The notes below the pieces were generated by a model. It saw only the letters and a list, made by a program, of their open reading frames with translations, was not told the origin of the DNA and searched no databases. This document shows positions 6,178-6,245 of a stretch of 6,245 bases of DNA, in pieces; position 1 is the stretch's first letter; each line of letters opens with the position of its first letter. Origin of the DNA: Prolixibacteraceae bacterium (GTDB lineage Bacteria; Bacteroidota; Bacteroidia; Bacteroidales; Prolixibacteraceae); NCBI GenBank assembly GCA_003450125.1, contig DMFR01000259.1, positions 1 to 6,245 on the forward strand. Reading direction: 5' to 3'. A program made the translations under genes and the position numbers.

Positions 6178-6245
6178 TCAATTAGTTTCGTTTACCTTTA
6201 ATTTTTCTAGAAATTTTTCCAATTCCCAGGCCTCTTCCAGTTTCA
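6178..6245 (-). CDS. 3' end of an unidentified gene (partial)
   Basis: One minus-strand frame is open from the window edge to a TGA at 6178-6180, followed directly by TAA in the same frame. It encodes 21 residues ending in ELEKFLEKLKVNETN. The peptide is rich in Glu, Lys and Leu and looks like a charged amphipathic helix at a protein C-terminus, unlike the residue mix of random frames nearby. The other two minus-strand frames give less plausible peptides. Most of the gene lies outside the window, so the family is not recognised. It is on the same strand as queA, 95 bp upstream, and could share a transcript with it. Confidence 0.55.
   Translation of the reverse strand, partial: KLEEAWELEKFLEKLKVNETN

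Overview
The window looks like chromosomal DNA of a member of the Bacteroidota. Three things suggest this: FAS1 (fasciclin) lipoproteins of the kind common in that phylum, gene starts without clear Shine-Dalgarno sequences, and a TAnnTTTG-type -7 element upstream of queA. The DNA is moderately AT-rich, more so between genes. The genus cannot be told from the sequence alone.

Left part (1-3209): two genes for predicted surface or periplasmic lipoproteins built from FAS1 domains converge tail to tail, 51 bp apart. The plus-strand protein has two FAS1-like units. The minus-strand protein has two FAS1-like units and probably a third, degenerate one. The SusC/SusD partners often found beside such genes are not in the window.

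Middle (3210-4673): an AT-rich divergent spacer with a perfect 16-bp palindrome leads to a universal stress protein. That protein has an N-terminal DUF2007-like module, one USP domain with an intact nucleotide-binding signature, and a second USP domain that has lost the signature glycines.

Right part (4674-6245): a 359-bp spacer between the convergent stress-protein and queA genes carries three short-period repeat arrays (units of 9-10 bases). The middle array is folded into a near-perfect 34-bp inverted repeat with a 2-bp centre. After it comes queA on the minus strand, a housekeeping enzyme of queuosine tRNA modification. The window ends inside the 3' end of another minus-strand gene, only 22 codons of which (stop included) are visible.

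The genes do not form one pathway. The least explained part of the window is the repeat-filled spacer between the stress-protein gene and queA. No complete mobile element, CRISPR array, tRNA or rRNA was seen.
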